Below, piece after piece: positions 27,596-36,513 of a stretch of 42,718 nt of DNA. The notes below the pieces were generated by a model that saw only the letters and a program-made list of their open reading frames with translations, did not search any database and was not told the origin of the DNA. Origin of the DNA: Patescibacteria group bacterium (GTDB lineage Bacteria > Patescibacteriota > Patescibacteriia > Patescibacteriales > UBA12465); the NCBI GenBank assembly GCA_029982795.1, contig JARRBY010000004.1, forward strand, positions 1 to 42,718, read 5' to 3'. Numbering within the stretch: the stretch's first letter is position 1; each line of letters opens with the position of its first letter. The position numbers and the translations under genes were made by a program.

Positions 27596-28333
27596 TTATT
27601 TAATTATTTCTCCTTCAATTACTTCAACATTTTGATTTCTTTTTTTCTTAAAAACTAATAATTGTTGTAAAATAGTTACCAAAGTAATTACCAACCAATA
27701 AAGAGTTAAACCGCCGGGTAAAGACATACCAATAAAAACTGTTACCGCCGGCATAATAAATAACATTTGCTTATTCATAATCGCCATCATGTTTTCATCC
27801 TTAGCTCCCGGTGTTTTTACCTCCGGTTTTTTAGTGGATACCATTTTTGCCTGCCAAAATTGAGCTAATCCTGCCAAAATTGCAAGATATACATTAGGAA
27901 CACCTAAATCAACTAAACCAAAAGAAACAGTATTGATGGTTTCCGGTCGACTTATAAAAGAATAGACTAAATCAAGATTAGTTTCCACTCCACTTCTAAA
28001 TATTCGAAAAACTGCCCATAAAAATGGAAGTTGAATCAAGAGAGGAAGACAAGAGGAAAAGGGGTTTATCTTATTTTCTTTATAAAGATCCATTATTTTC
28101 TGACTTGAAGCAACCTTATCATCTTTATATTCTTCTTTAATTTTATCAATTTTGGGTTGTAGATCTTGTAGAGCTTTCTGTGATTTAATCGCTTTACCAC
28201 CCAGAGGCCAGAAAATAAGCTTAATAATAACAGTTAACAATATAATAGCAACACCAAAATCATTAAATGGTATTATGTTATAAAGAAGAATTAATAAATT
28301 TAGAACTGGTTGATAAAAAATTTTAATAAACAT
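27596..28333 (-). CDS. yidC: membrane protein insertase YidC/Oxa1
   Basis: FGVAIILLTVIIKLIFWPLGGKAIKSQKALQDLQPKIDKIKEEYKDD...NPFSSCLPLLIQLPFLWAVF. Confidence 0.93.
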   Translation of the reverse strand: MFIKIFYQPVLNLLILLYNIIPFNDFGVAIILLTVIIKLIFWPLGGKAIKSQKALQDLQPKIDKIKEEYKDDKVASSQKIMDLYKENKINPFSSCLPLLIQLPFLWAVFRIFRSGVETNLDLVYSFISRPETINTVSFGLVDLGVPNVYLAILAGLAQFWQAKMVSTKKPEVKTPGAKDENMMAIMNKQMLFIMPAVTVFIGMSLPGGLTLYWLVITLVTILQQLLVFKKKRNQNVEVIEGEIIK

Positions 28334-28351
28334 ACTACTTATATAAATATA

Positions 28352-28609
28352 TTATTTAACTGGATCATATCCACCCTTATTCCAAGGATTGCAGCGCAAA
28401 ATTCGCCAAGCTGTCATTATTCCTCCTTTTATCACTCCATGTTTTTCTATAGCTTCTTTCCCGTATTGAGAACAGGTGGGAGTAAAACGACAAAAACCAT
28501 GAGGATAAAATACTTTTAGTGGTCCATAATCAAAAGAAAGGGTTTTTTGATAAAAAGAAATAAGATTAATAAAAATCTTTTTCATCATTTTAGATAACGA
28601 ATCTATCAT
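28352..28609 (-). CDS. yidD: membrane protein insertion efficiency factor YidD
   Basis: [11 protein letters not shown]...[45 protein letters not shown]. Confidence 0.93.
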   Translation of the reverse strand: MIDSLSKMMKKIFINLISFYQKTLSFDYGPLKVFYPHGFCRFTPTCSQYGKEAIEKHGVIKGGIMTAWRILRCNPWNKGGYDPVK

Positions 28610-28944
28610 TGTTTTTTTATTTTGTTTAAAATTATTGCTAAATCTTTCTCAATTTCAGCCTTTTTCTTATTCAACTCCTCTGGAAACACAATTATTACAA
28701 TATCTCTACCTAATTTTAAATTTTCAATTTCATTTTTAAAAAAATCCCTAATTATTCTTTTTATTCTATTTCTTTCAACCGCCTTCTTGCTAACTTTTTT
28801 GTTAACTATAATCCCTAATCGACTTATATTTGATTCAGTTTTTAGAATCTTTACTCCAAATTTTTTATTATAAAAAGATGAACCACCTTTAAAAACTTGG
28901 TCAAATTCCTTTTTTAGTCTTATTCTGTTTTCTTTTCTTAGCAT
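28606..28944 (-). CDS. rnpA: ribonuclease P protein component
   Basis: [21 protein letters not shown]...[21 protein letters not shown]. Confidence 0.93.
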   Translation of the reverse strand: MLRKENRIRLKKEFDQVFKGGSSFYNKKFGVKILKTESNISRLGIIVNKKVSKKAVERNRIKRIIRDFFKNEIENLKLGRDIVIIVFPEELNKKKAEIEKDLAIILNKIKKQ

Positions 28945-28960
28945 TTATAGGTCTTAAAAC

Positions 28961-29098
28961 TTATTTTGCTAATTTTTTTCTACCTTTAACACGACGACTT
29001 TTTAAAACATTCCTTCCATCTTTTGTCTCCATTCGACTGATAAAACCGTGCTTCGTCTTCGCCCTTTTCTTATTTGGCTGATATGTTCTTTTTGGCAT
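28961..29098 (-). CDS. rpmH: 50S ribosomal protein L34 (not in the ORF track)
   Basis: Reverse-strand translation [45 protein letters not shown]. Confidence 0.95.
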   Translation of the reverse strand: MPKRTYQPNKKRAKTKHGFISRMETKDGRNVLKSRRVKGRKKLAK

Positions 29099-29172
29099 AT
29101 TATATCTTTAATAATTTGTTTTTATACAATATCATCTTTATTTATAATCGTCAATTATAAAACCCTGTAAAG

Positions 29173-29242
29173 TTATACACCTTTTATTAACATATTTTTA
29201 ACATTTACTTGCCTTGTGGAAAAGTAATATTTCTAATATAAT
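29173..29242 (+). promoter_or_regulatory. dnaA promoter region with DnaA-box-like sites
   Basis: TTATACACC (29173-29181, 8/9 to TTATNCACA); TTGTGG-N17-TATAAT (29214-29242) overlapping TGTGGAAAA. Confidence 0.5.
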
Positions 29243-29281
29243 TAAATAAATTGTTTTAACTTATTTTTAAGTATCCAACCT

Positions 29282-30685
29282 ATGAATAATGAACAAATTT
29301 GGCAAGCTGTATTAGGGGAAATTGAGGTTAGTTTGTCACGGGCTAATTTTATTACTTGGTTTAAGGACACTTTTATCTCATCTTTTGAAAATAATCGAAT
29401 TGTTCTCTGTGTCCCCAATGCTTTTGTAAAAAAATGGTTGGAAGAAAAATATCATAAAAACATAATAAGTGCTTTAAATAGTGTTACTAAACAAGAAATT
29501 AAAGAAATTATTTATAAAATAGAATTAAAGAAAACAACCGAAGAAACTAATAAAACAATAAAGACTGAAAACACAACAGAGGATGAAAGAGGCGCTTTAT
29601 TTAAAGCGGAACAAAAATTAAATGTTTTAGAAAATAATAGCTCTTTTTCGGTTAATCGCTATGGTCTAAATTCTAAATATCTTTTTGAAAATTTTGTAGT
29701 TGGTCGTGGTAACGAGTTGGCACACGCCGCTTGTTTAGCGGTTGCTAATAATCTTGGTAAATCTTATAACCCCCTTTTTATTTACGGTGGAGTTGGTTTA
29801 GGAAAAACTCACCTTATGCAAGCGATTGGTAATGAAGTAGCTAAGAGAAATAATAAGATTCTTTATACAACCAGTGAAAAATTTACCAACAGTTACATTC
29901 AAGCGGTTACCACCGGAAAAGCTAAAGAGTTCAAAAATCTCTATCGAAATGTTGATCTTCTTTTAGTTGACGATATCCAATTTATGGGTGGAAAAGATGG
30001 TACCCAAGAAGAATTTTTTCACACCTTTAACGAATTACAACAGAATGACAAACAAATTGTTCTTACCTCTGATAGACCACCAAAATCTATGCCCGCTATA
30101 GAAAAAAGATTAATTTCTCGATTTGAATCTGGTATGGTTGCTGATATTGGTAAACCGGATACAGAGACAAAATTAGTTATATTAGAAAAAAAAGCACAGG
30201 AAAAGGGGTTTGTTTTAGAAAAAGATGTATTAATTTATATTGCTGAAAATGTAAAAAACAATATTCGGGAACTTGAGGGCGCGTTAAATAAAGTAATTGC
30301 TTATCATCAATTAAAAAATATTGAAGCTAGTGTTGAAAGTGTAAAAGAAGTTTTAGGTGATTTTATTTCTAATATTCAAGCTCGTTCAATGTCGGCACGA
30401 GATATTATTGAAGTAGTTGCTAAATTTTATAATATAAGTTCTAAAGATTTAATTGGTAATAGTCGTAAAAAAGAACTGGTAAATCCTCGACAGATTGCTA
30501 TTTATTTAATAAGAGAAGAACTTAATTCTTCCTACCCGGCAATTGGTAACGAATTAGGGGGGCGTGATCACACCACAGCTATGCATGCTTATAATAAAAT
30601 TGTAAATGAAGTAAAAGTTGTTGGTAATGAAAAATTAAAACAAGAAATAAATTCCATAAAACAACTTTTTAATCAAAGTTATTAA
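29282..30685 (+). CDS. dnaA: chromosomal replication initiator protein DnaA
   Basis: NPLFIYGGVGLGKTHLMQAIGNE...DDIQFMGGKDGTQEEFFHTFNEL...GGRDHTTAMHAYNKI. Confidence 0.97.
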   Translation: MNNEQIWQAVLGEIEVSLSRANFITWFKDTFISSFENNRIVLCVPNAFVKKWLEEKYHKNIISALNSVTKQEIKEIIYKIELKKTTEETNKTIKTENTTEDERGALFKAEQKLNVLENNSSFSVNRYGLNSKYLFENFVVGRGNELAHAACLAVANNLGKSYNPLFIYGGVGLGKTHLMQAIGNEVAKRNNKILYTTSEKFTNSYIQAVTTGKAKEFKNLYRNVDLLLVDDIQFMGGKDGTQEEFFHTFNELQQNDKQIVLTSDRPPKSMPAIEKRLISRFESGMVADIGKPDTETKLVILEKKAQEKGFVLEKDVLIYIAENVKNNIRELEGALNKVIAYHQLKNIEASVESVKEVLGDFISNIQARSMSARDIIEVVAKFYNISSKDLIGNSRKKELVNPRQIAIYLIREELNSSYPAIGNELGGRDHTTAMHAYNKIVNEVKVVGNEKLKQEINSIKQLFNQSY

Positions 30686-30950
30686 CAGTTTTTTGTGGAT
30701 TAAGTTGTTGATAAAAAAAATTATCCTGTTGATTAGATTTAACAACTTGTTAAGAAATCAATCATTAAAATAGTAATTAACACTTTGTTATTATTTTCCC
30801 ACTTTTTAAACCACCACTTATTAACCTTAAAATCAACCAAATATCTATATAAAATTAAAAAAAATAAAAAAATATTAAATTATCCACTCCCTTATTATTG
30901 TTATTATTTTTATATTATAAATTAATAATATAATAAACAATTAAAAAAAT
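30686..30950. other. probable oriC / DNA unwinding region
   Basis: AT-rich dnaA-dnaN gap with TGTGGATTA (30694-30702) and TTATCCACT (30880-30888), both one mismatch from a DnaA box; flanking gene strand switch. Confidence 0.55.
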
Positions 30951-32075
30951 ATGAAATTTATAGCCCTACAAGAAAATTTAAAAAAAGGACTAAATATAGT
31001 AGGACACGCAACAGTAAAAAATGTTAATCTTCCTATATTAAACAATATCCTTATTAAAATTGAAAATAGTAATATAGAACTTATTGGTACTAATCTTGAA
31101 ATTGGTGTGAAATATTTAGTTAGAGGAAAGATAGAAAAAGAAGGAGAATTTACCGTTGATTCAAAATTAATAAGTGATTATGTTAATTTGTTAAATAGTG
31201 GAGAAAAAATTGAAATTGAAGAAAAAAACAAAGAACTTAAAATAAAAGCTGGTAATTATAAAACAAAAATAAAAGGAGAGGAAGCAAAAAACTTTCCATT
31301 AATCCCAACTATAAATGAAGAAACAAATTATATAATAGAAATAGATGAATTTAAAAAATCTTTAGCTCAAGTTATTTTTGCGGTTTCAAATAGTGAAAAC
31401 AGAGTAGAATTAACCGGTGTTTTATTTTCTTTTTCTGAAAAAAAATTAAATTTAGCGGCAACTGATAGTTATCGTTTAGCGGAAAAAGAGGTTAAAATTA
31501 AAGAAAATTTTAAAAAAGAAGAAGAAACAATTATTGTTCCTGCAAAAACAGTTCAAGAATTACTAAGAATATTAAATAATTTTGATTTTAATGATATAGA
31601 AGGGGTAAATGAAATAAAAATTACCATATCAGATAATCAAATTTTATTTAATTTTGATTCAGTGAGTTTAATTTCTCGTTTAATAAATGGAAAATATCCT
31701 GATTATAAACAAATTATTCCCAGTAAAAGTAAAACGGAAGCAATAGTTAATAAAACGGAATTTATAAGAGCGGTAAAAGCAGTGTCTTTATTTTCAAAAA
31801 GTGGAATAAATGATATTACACTTTTATTATTAAAAAATAAAATTTCAATTTCATCATTTTCTGGAGCAAGTGGTGAAAGTCAGGTGGAAATAAATTGTGA
31901 TGTAAATGGTGATGAAAATGAAATTACAATAAATTATCGTTATTTATTAGATGGATTAAATAATATTGATGATGAAAATATTTTAATAAAAGTTTTAAAT
32001 AACAATACTCCTTGTTTAATTAAACCGGAAAAAGAAAATAACTATCTTTATATAGTTATGCCCATTAAACAATAA
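30951..32075 (+). CDS. dnaN: DNA polymerase III subunit beta (sliding clamp)
   Basis: MKFIALQENLKKGLNIVGHATVKNVNLPILNNILIKIE...ATDSYRLAEKEV...YLYIVMPIK. Confidence 0.96.
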   Translation: MKFIALQENLKKGLNIVGHATVKNVNLPILNNILIKIENSNIELIGTNLEIGVKYLVRGKIEKEGEFTVDSKLISDYVNLLNSGEKIEIEEKNKELKIKAGNYKTKIKGEEAKNFPLIPTINEETNYIIEIDEFKKSLAQVIFAVSNSENRVELTGVLFSFSEKKLNLAATDSYRLAEKEVKIKENFKKEEETIIVPAKTVQELLRILNNFDFNDIEGVNEIKITISDNQILFNFDSVSLISRLINGKYPDYKQIIPSKSKTEAIVNKTEFIRAVKAVSLFSKSGINDITLLLLKNKISISSFSGASGESQVEINCDVNGDENEITINYRYLLDGLNNIDDENILIKVLNNNTPCLIKPEKENNYLYIVMPIKQ

Positions 32076-32095
32076 TTTATATATTTTTAATAAAA

Positions 32096-32123
32096 AAAGG
32101 ATTTTAATAATTAAAATCCTTTT
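32096..32123 (+). terminator. terminator after dnaN
   Basis: AAAAGGATTTTAATAATTAAAATCCTTT. Confidence 0.7.
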
Positions 32124-32150
32124 ATTTTTTTAACAGCTTTTTAATCGCTG

Positions 32151-32429
32151 TTACATTTCTTTTTCTTCACCTTTTTGTTTGATGGGAAGAAACATGACTG
32201 TGGATATTGCCACAACTAGTAACGAGAAAAGTATTCTCATTACTGTAAAATTTAGGGCAATACTTTGGGCCAGTATAACTCCAATAGCCGCAGTCATATA
32301 TTTTGAAAAAAAATTATTTTTTGATCGGCTGATCAAAAATCCAATAAGGATTGTTCCAAACGGAATTAATGATAGTGCAATCGATTCCAGAATAATAATA
32401 ATAAAATTAGAAAAATTAATCTTTTTCAT
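32151..32429 (-). CDS. hypothetical small membrane protein, 92 aa
   Basis: Three hydrophobic segments, preceded by a consensus promoter on the same strand. Confidence 0.6.
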   Translation of the reverse strand: MKKINFSNFIIIILESIALSLIPFGTILIGFLISRSKNNFFSKYMTAAIGVILAQSIALNFTVMRILFSLLVVAISTVMFLPIKQKGEEKEM

Positions 32430-32468
32430 AATATGGAGTTTTTTTGATTATTTTAATGAACTAAAGTA

Positions 32469-32497
32469 ATTATAACATATTTTAATTATAATGTCAA
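32469..32497 (-). promoter_or_regulatory. perfect consensus sigma70 promoter, TTGACA-N17-TATAAT
   Basis: Reverse complement: TTGACA (32497-32492), 17 nt, TATAAT (32474-32469), about 40 nt before the 32429 start. Confidence 0.8.
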
Positions 32498-32550
32498 CAT
32501 ATTAATATTTTTGTTATATTAACAACATCTTTACAAACTTTATAAACAAA

Positions 32551-32578
32551 AAAATAATCCTAATTTTAGGATTATTTT
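32551..32578 (-). terminator. intrinsic terminator after minus-strand tRNAs
   Basis: AAAATAATCCTAATTTTAGGATTATTTT. Confidence 0.65.
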
Positions 32579-32595
32579 AATAGTTCTTTAAATGG

Positions 32596-32667
32596 GGTGC
32601 CTACCGGGAATCGAACCCGAGATAACAGGACCACAACCTGCTGTGTTACCTCTACACCATAGGCACC
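32596..32667 (-). tRNA. tRNA-His(GTG)
   Basis: Reverse complement GGTGCCT...GCAGG-TTGTGGT-CCTGT...GGTTCGATTCC...AGGCACC. Confidence 0.92.
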
Positions 32668-32684
32668 ATAAATTAATTTATTAG

Positions 32685-32756
32685 TACGCCCAGAGGGAAT
32701 CGAACCCCCATAACCAGCTTAGAAGGCTGGTGTTCTATCCATTGAACTATGGGCGC
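32685..32756 (-). tRNA. tRNA-Arg(TCT)
   Basis: Reverse complement GCGCCCA...CCAGC-CTTCTAA-GCTGG...GGTTCGATTCC...TGGGCGT-A. Confidence 0.92.
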
Positions 32757-32802
32757 ATAATTTTCTTGTCTTATAGTAATAAAAAAGAAGTTTATTGTCA
32801 AA

Positions 32803-33594
32803 TTAATTATTCTGTCTTAACACTTCAAATAATATTATTGCAACTGATACTGACACGTTAAGAGAATCCACCCCTAAACTCATGGGAATTTTTATATTTT
32901 TTCCCTTATTATTTAACCAAAAACTACTTAAACCATTAGCTTCTGATCCAAAAATCAAGGCACATTTTCTGGGATATTTAACTTTTGTATAGTCTTTACT
33001 AGCCTTAGTAACGGCGCAAAATACTGCAAAATTATTATCTTTTAGAAAAGATAAGGTTGTTTTGTTGTTTGATTCTATTATATTTAATTTAAAAAGCAGA
33101 CCTTCACTTGATCTAATAACATTAGGATTATATATATCAGTTTGATTGTTTGTTAAGATAATATTTTTAACACCGGCGGCATAAGCAGTTCTAATAATTG
33201 CGCCTAAATTACCAGGTTTTTCCACCGCTTCTAAAACAAGAACAATTTCCTTATTTTGTGGTTTAAGAGAATTTAAAGTATTCTTTCTTTTTTTAACTAA
33301 AGCAAGAAAACCATCAGGATTTTCTTTATAAGCAATTTTTTTAAAAATAGTTGGTGAAACAAAAATTTGGTTGTATTTTTCTAAATTTTTAAGTAGATAA
33401 TTTTTGTTAACAATAAAATCAGAACAGAGAAATATTTTTTCTATTTCTATACCTGACTCAAGAGCAATTTCTAATTCTCTTTGTCCATCTATTAAAAAAA
33501 ATCCAGTTTTTTTTCGATTCCGGCTCTTTTTTAAAGATAAGAGTTCTTTAATTATTTCATTTTTTTCGCTAGTAATTGTTTTTTTATTATCCAT
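32803..33594 (-). CDS. TrmH/SpoU-family RNA 2'-O-methyltransferase
   Basis: VLEAVEKPGNLGAIIRTAYAAGV...LIFGSEANGLS...IPMSLGVDSLNVSVSVAIILFEVLRQ. Confidence 0.9.
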   Translation of the reverse strand: MDNKKTITSEKNEIIKELLSLKKSRNRKKTGFFLIDGQRELEIALESGIEIEKIFLCSDFIVNKNYLLKNLEKYNQIFVSPTIFKKIAYKENPDGFLALVKKRKNTLNSLKPQNKEIVLVLEAVEKPGNLGAIIRTAYAAGVKNIILTNNQTDIYNPNVIRSSEGLLFKLNIIESNNKTTLSFLKDNNFAVFCAVTKASKDYTKVKYPRKCALIFGSEANGLSSFWLNNKGKNIKIPMSLGVDSLNVSVSVAIILFEVLRQNN

Positions 33595-33670
33595 ACTATT
33601 TACATTATAAAGTAAAATTTAATAAAATCATATAACGGACAATAACAGAAAAATGTGATATAATAATTTT

Positions 33671-36511
33671 ATGACAAAAAAAATAAGAAAACAAAAGTCA
33701 GCCGATTCTTGGAAAAACCAGGTGATAAGAACGACTTATAGAAATACAAGCAAAAAAGAAAAAAAGAGACCTTGGAAAAAAAAATTATTTTTTGCAATTC
33801 TTTGGTTTATTCTTTTTATTATCGTGGCGGTTGTTATTTTTGTTGCTTGGATTTCACGTGATCTTCCCAACCCAAATCAATTATTAGAAAGAGAAATTAC
33901 TCAAAGTACTAAGATTTACGATAGAACAGGCGAGCATATTTTATATGAAATACATGGTGATGAAAAAAGAACACTTATCTCTTTAGCTGATTTACCTGAT
34001 TATGTAAAATGGGCATCAATTTCAATTGAGGATAAGAATTTCTATAATCATAGTGGTTTTAGTGTCTGGGCGATGTTCAGAACCGCAATTACTAATGTCA
34101 TCTATAATCGTAGTGCCGGTGGTTCAACTCTCACTCAACAGTTTGTTAAAAATGCTGTTTTAACCCCAGAAAAAAAGATAACCAGAAAAATAAAAGAAAT
34201 AGTATTAGCCTATAGATTAGAGAAAAAATTTAGTAAGGATGAAATTTTGCAGATGTATTTAAATGAAATTCCTTATGGCTCTAATGCTTATGGAATAGAA
34301 GCGGCTAGTCAGAAATATTTTAATAAAAGTGCTAAAGATATAAGTATTGCGGAAGCAGCTCTTTTAGCTGCCCTCGTGCAAGCACCATCGCGCTATTCTC
34401 CTTATGGGCCGAATAAAGATTTTCTTTTAGGCAGAAAGGATTACGTTATTACTTTAATGGCGGAACAGGGTTATATTAGTGAAGAGGAGGCAGAACAAGC
34501 CAAACAAGAAGAAATTGTTTTTGCTGGTCCGGAAACAAATATTACCGCACCTCATTTTGTCATGTATATTAAAGATATTTTAGCGGAGAAGTATGGAGAA
34601 AAAATGATAGAACAAGAAGGGTTAAAAATTTATACAACCCTTGATTTATATAAGCAGCAAATTGCAGAAGAGGTGATTAAGGAAAAAACAGTTGAATATG
34701 AAGAAAAATATAACGCTAATAATGCCGCTCTTGTTTCTATTGATCCTAAAACAGGACAAATTTTAGCTATGGTTGGTTCTCGTGATTATTTTAACAACGA
34801 TATTGATGGCCAAGTAAATGTTGCTCTTAGACCAAGACAACCCGGTTCATCACTTAAACCTTTAGTCTATGCCACTTTGTTTGAGAAAGGTTATACTCCG
34901 GATACTATTTTGTATGACGTGGAAACAAACTTTTCTCAAACCGAACCTTATCGTCCTAAAAATTATAATTTAAAAGAAAATGGACCAGTAAGTGTGAGAA
35001 AGGCTTTGGCGGGATCATTAAATATTCCAGCAGTTAAAGCGCTTTATTTAGCTGGTATAAATGATGTTCTAAATTTGGCCGAGAAAGCAGGTTATACTAC
35101 TTTATACCCCAGAGATCGTTTTGGTCTTGCTTTGGTCCTTGGTGGGGCGGAGGTGAAGCTTCTAGAGCATGTTAATGCCTATAGTGTCTTTGCAAGAGAG
35201 GGTAAAGTTAATAATATAGTTAGTATTTTAAAAATTGAAGATAAGGAGGGAAATATAATAGAAGAATATAAATCTGAAGAAAAAAATGTATTAGGAGTAC
35301 AAACCAGTAGAATGATAAATAATATATTATCTGATAATTCAGCTCGCGCTTATGCTTTTGGTGAAAGAAATGATTTAGTAATTTCCGGGCGTTCAGTAGC
35401 CGTTAAAACAGGAACCACAAATGATTATCGTGATGCTTGGACGATTGGTTACACCCCTTCTATCGTCACTGGGGTTTGGGTGGGAAATAATAATGATGAT
35501 GAAATGAAAAGAGGGGCTGGTGGCAGCACAGTGGCTGCTCCAATTTGGAATGCTTTTATGTCCCGGGTGTTGGGAGATACACCGGTAGAAAATTTTAAGG
35601 CGCCGGATGATTATAAAACTGGTAAAGGAATTTTAGATGGAGAAATTCCCGAAAGAGAGGTAAAAATAGATATCACAACCGGAGAGTTGGCTAGTGGATC
35701 AACCCCACCGGAATTAATTTCCAGTTTAAAAATTCCTGAGGTTCATTCTATTTTATTTTATGTAAATAAAGATGATCCTCGGGGAGAGGCGCCAAAAGAT
35801 CCAAGTGTTGACCCCCAATTTGAATTATGGGAATCTGCCGTCTTAGCTTGGGCTGAAAAAAATGCCACTTCAACTAAACTTTTGAAGGATTTTGATAAAC
35901 TGCATTCACCAGAAAATATACCGGAAATAAAAATAATTAGTCCTTATAATAATCAAGATATTTTTGATGATAATTTAACAGTTGAAGTTGCTGCCAGTGC
36001 TCCAAGAGGGATAAATCAAATTAATTATTTTATCAATGGTAGTTTATGGCAAACAAAAAATAGCAATGAATTGTTAAACGAAAAATTACCCCCACTTGAT
36101 AAAGGGTATCACAATCTTTTAGTGAGAGCTTGTGATGATGTTAATAACTGTGCCGAAGATAGTTTAGATTTTAATCTTAAAAATAAAACGATAAAAAATA
36201 ATGAGTCAAGCACAGTTGCGATTATTTCACCAAGTAGTGGTATTGCTGTAAATCAAATAGATTTTCCTTTAAACATATCGGTCGGTGTTAGTAATCCGGA
36301 TAATATTTCTAGAATTTTAATATTTTTAAGTAAAGAAGATGGAAGTGATAGTAAATTATTGGGAGATATAAATGGGGTAAATGGAGAAATTTTTGAAGTT
36401 TACTGGCAAACCGAATTAGCCGATAAGGGGGTGTATAAAGTTTATGCTGAAATTAAAACTTGGAGTGGAGAAACAAAGAAAAGTAATGAAATTATAATTA
36501 CAGTATCTTAA
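33671..36511 (+). CDS. penicillin-binding protein 1A (transglycosylase/transpeptidase) with C-terminal Ig-like extension
   Basis: ASISIEDKNFYNHSGFSVWAMFRTA, GGSTLTQQFVKNA, RPRQPGSSLKPLVYA, VAVKTGTTNDYRDAW. Confidence 0.93.
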   Translation: MTKKIRKQKSADSWKNQVIRTTYRNTSKKEKKRPWKKKLFFAILWFILFIIVAVVIFVAWISRDLPNPNQLLEREITQSTKIYDRTGEHILYEIHGDEKRTLISLADLPDYVKWASISIEDKNFYNHSGFSVWAMFRTAITNVIYNRSAGGSTLTQQFVKNAVLTPEKKITRKIKEIVLAYRLEKKFSKDEILQMYLNEIPYGSNAYGIEAASQKYFNKSAKDISIAEAALLAALVQAPSRYSPYGPNKDFLLGRKDYVITLMAEQGYISEEEAEQAKQEEIVFAGPETNITAPHFVMYIKDILAEKYGEKMIEQEGLKIYTTLDLYKQQIAEEVIKEKTVEYEEKYNANNAALVSIDPKTGQILAMVGSRDYFNNDIDGQVNVALRPRQPGSSLKPLVYATLFEKGYTPDTILYDVETNFSQTEPYRPKNYNLKENGPVSVRKALAGSLNIPAVKALYLAGINDVLNLAEKAGYTTLYPRDRFGLALVLGGAEVKLLEHVNAYSVFAREGKVNNIVSILKIEDKEGNIIEEYKSEEKNVLGVQTSRMINNILSDNSARAYAFGERNDLVISGRSVAVKTGTTNDYRDAWTIGYTPSIVTGVWVGNNNDDEMKRGAGGSTVAAPIWNAFMSRVLGDTPVENFKAPDDYKTGKGILDGEIPEREVKIDITTGELASGSTPPELISSLKIPEVHSILFYVNKDDPRGEAPKDPSVDPQFELWESAVLAWAEKNATSTKLLKDFDKLHSPENIPEIKIISPYNNQDIFDDNLTVEVAASAPRGINQINYFINGSLWQTKNSNELLNEKLPPLDKGYHNLLVRACDDVNNCAEDSLDFNLKNKTIKNNESSTVAIISPSSGIAVNQIDFPLNISVGVSNPDNISRILIFLSKEDGSDSKLLGDINGVNGEIFEVYWQTELADKGVYKVYAEIKTWSGETKKSNEIIITVS

Positions 36512-36513
36512 AT

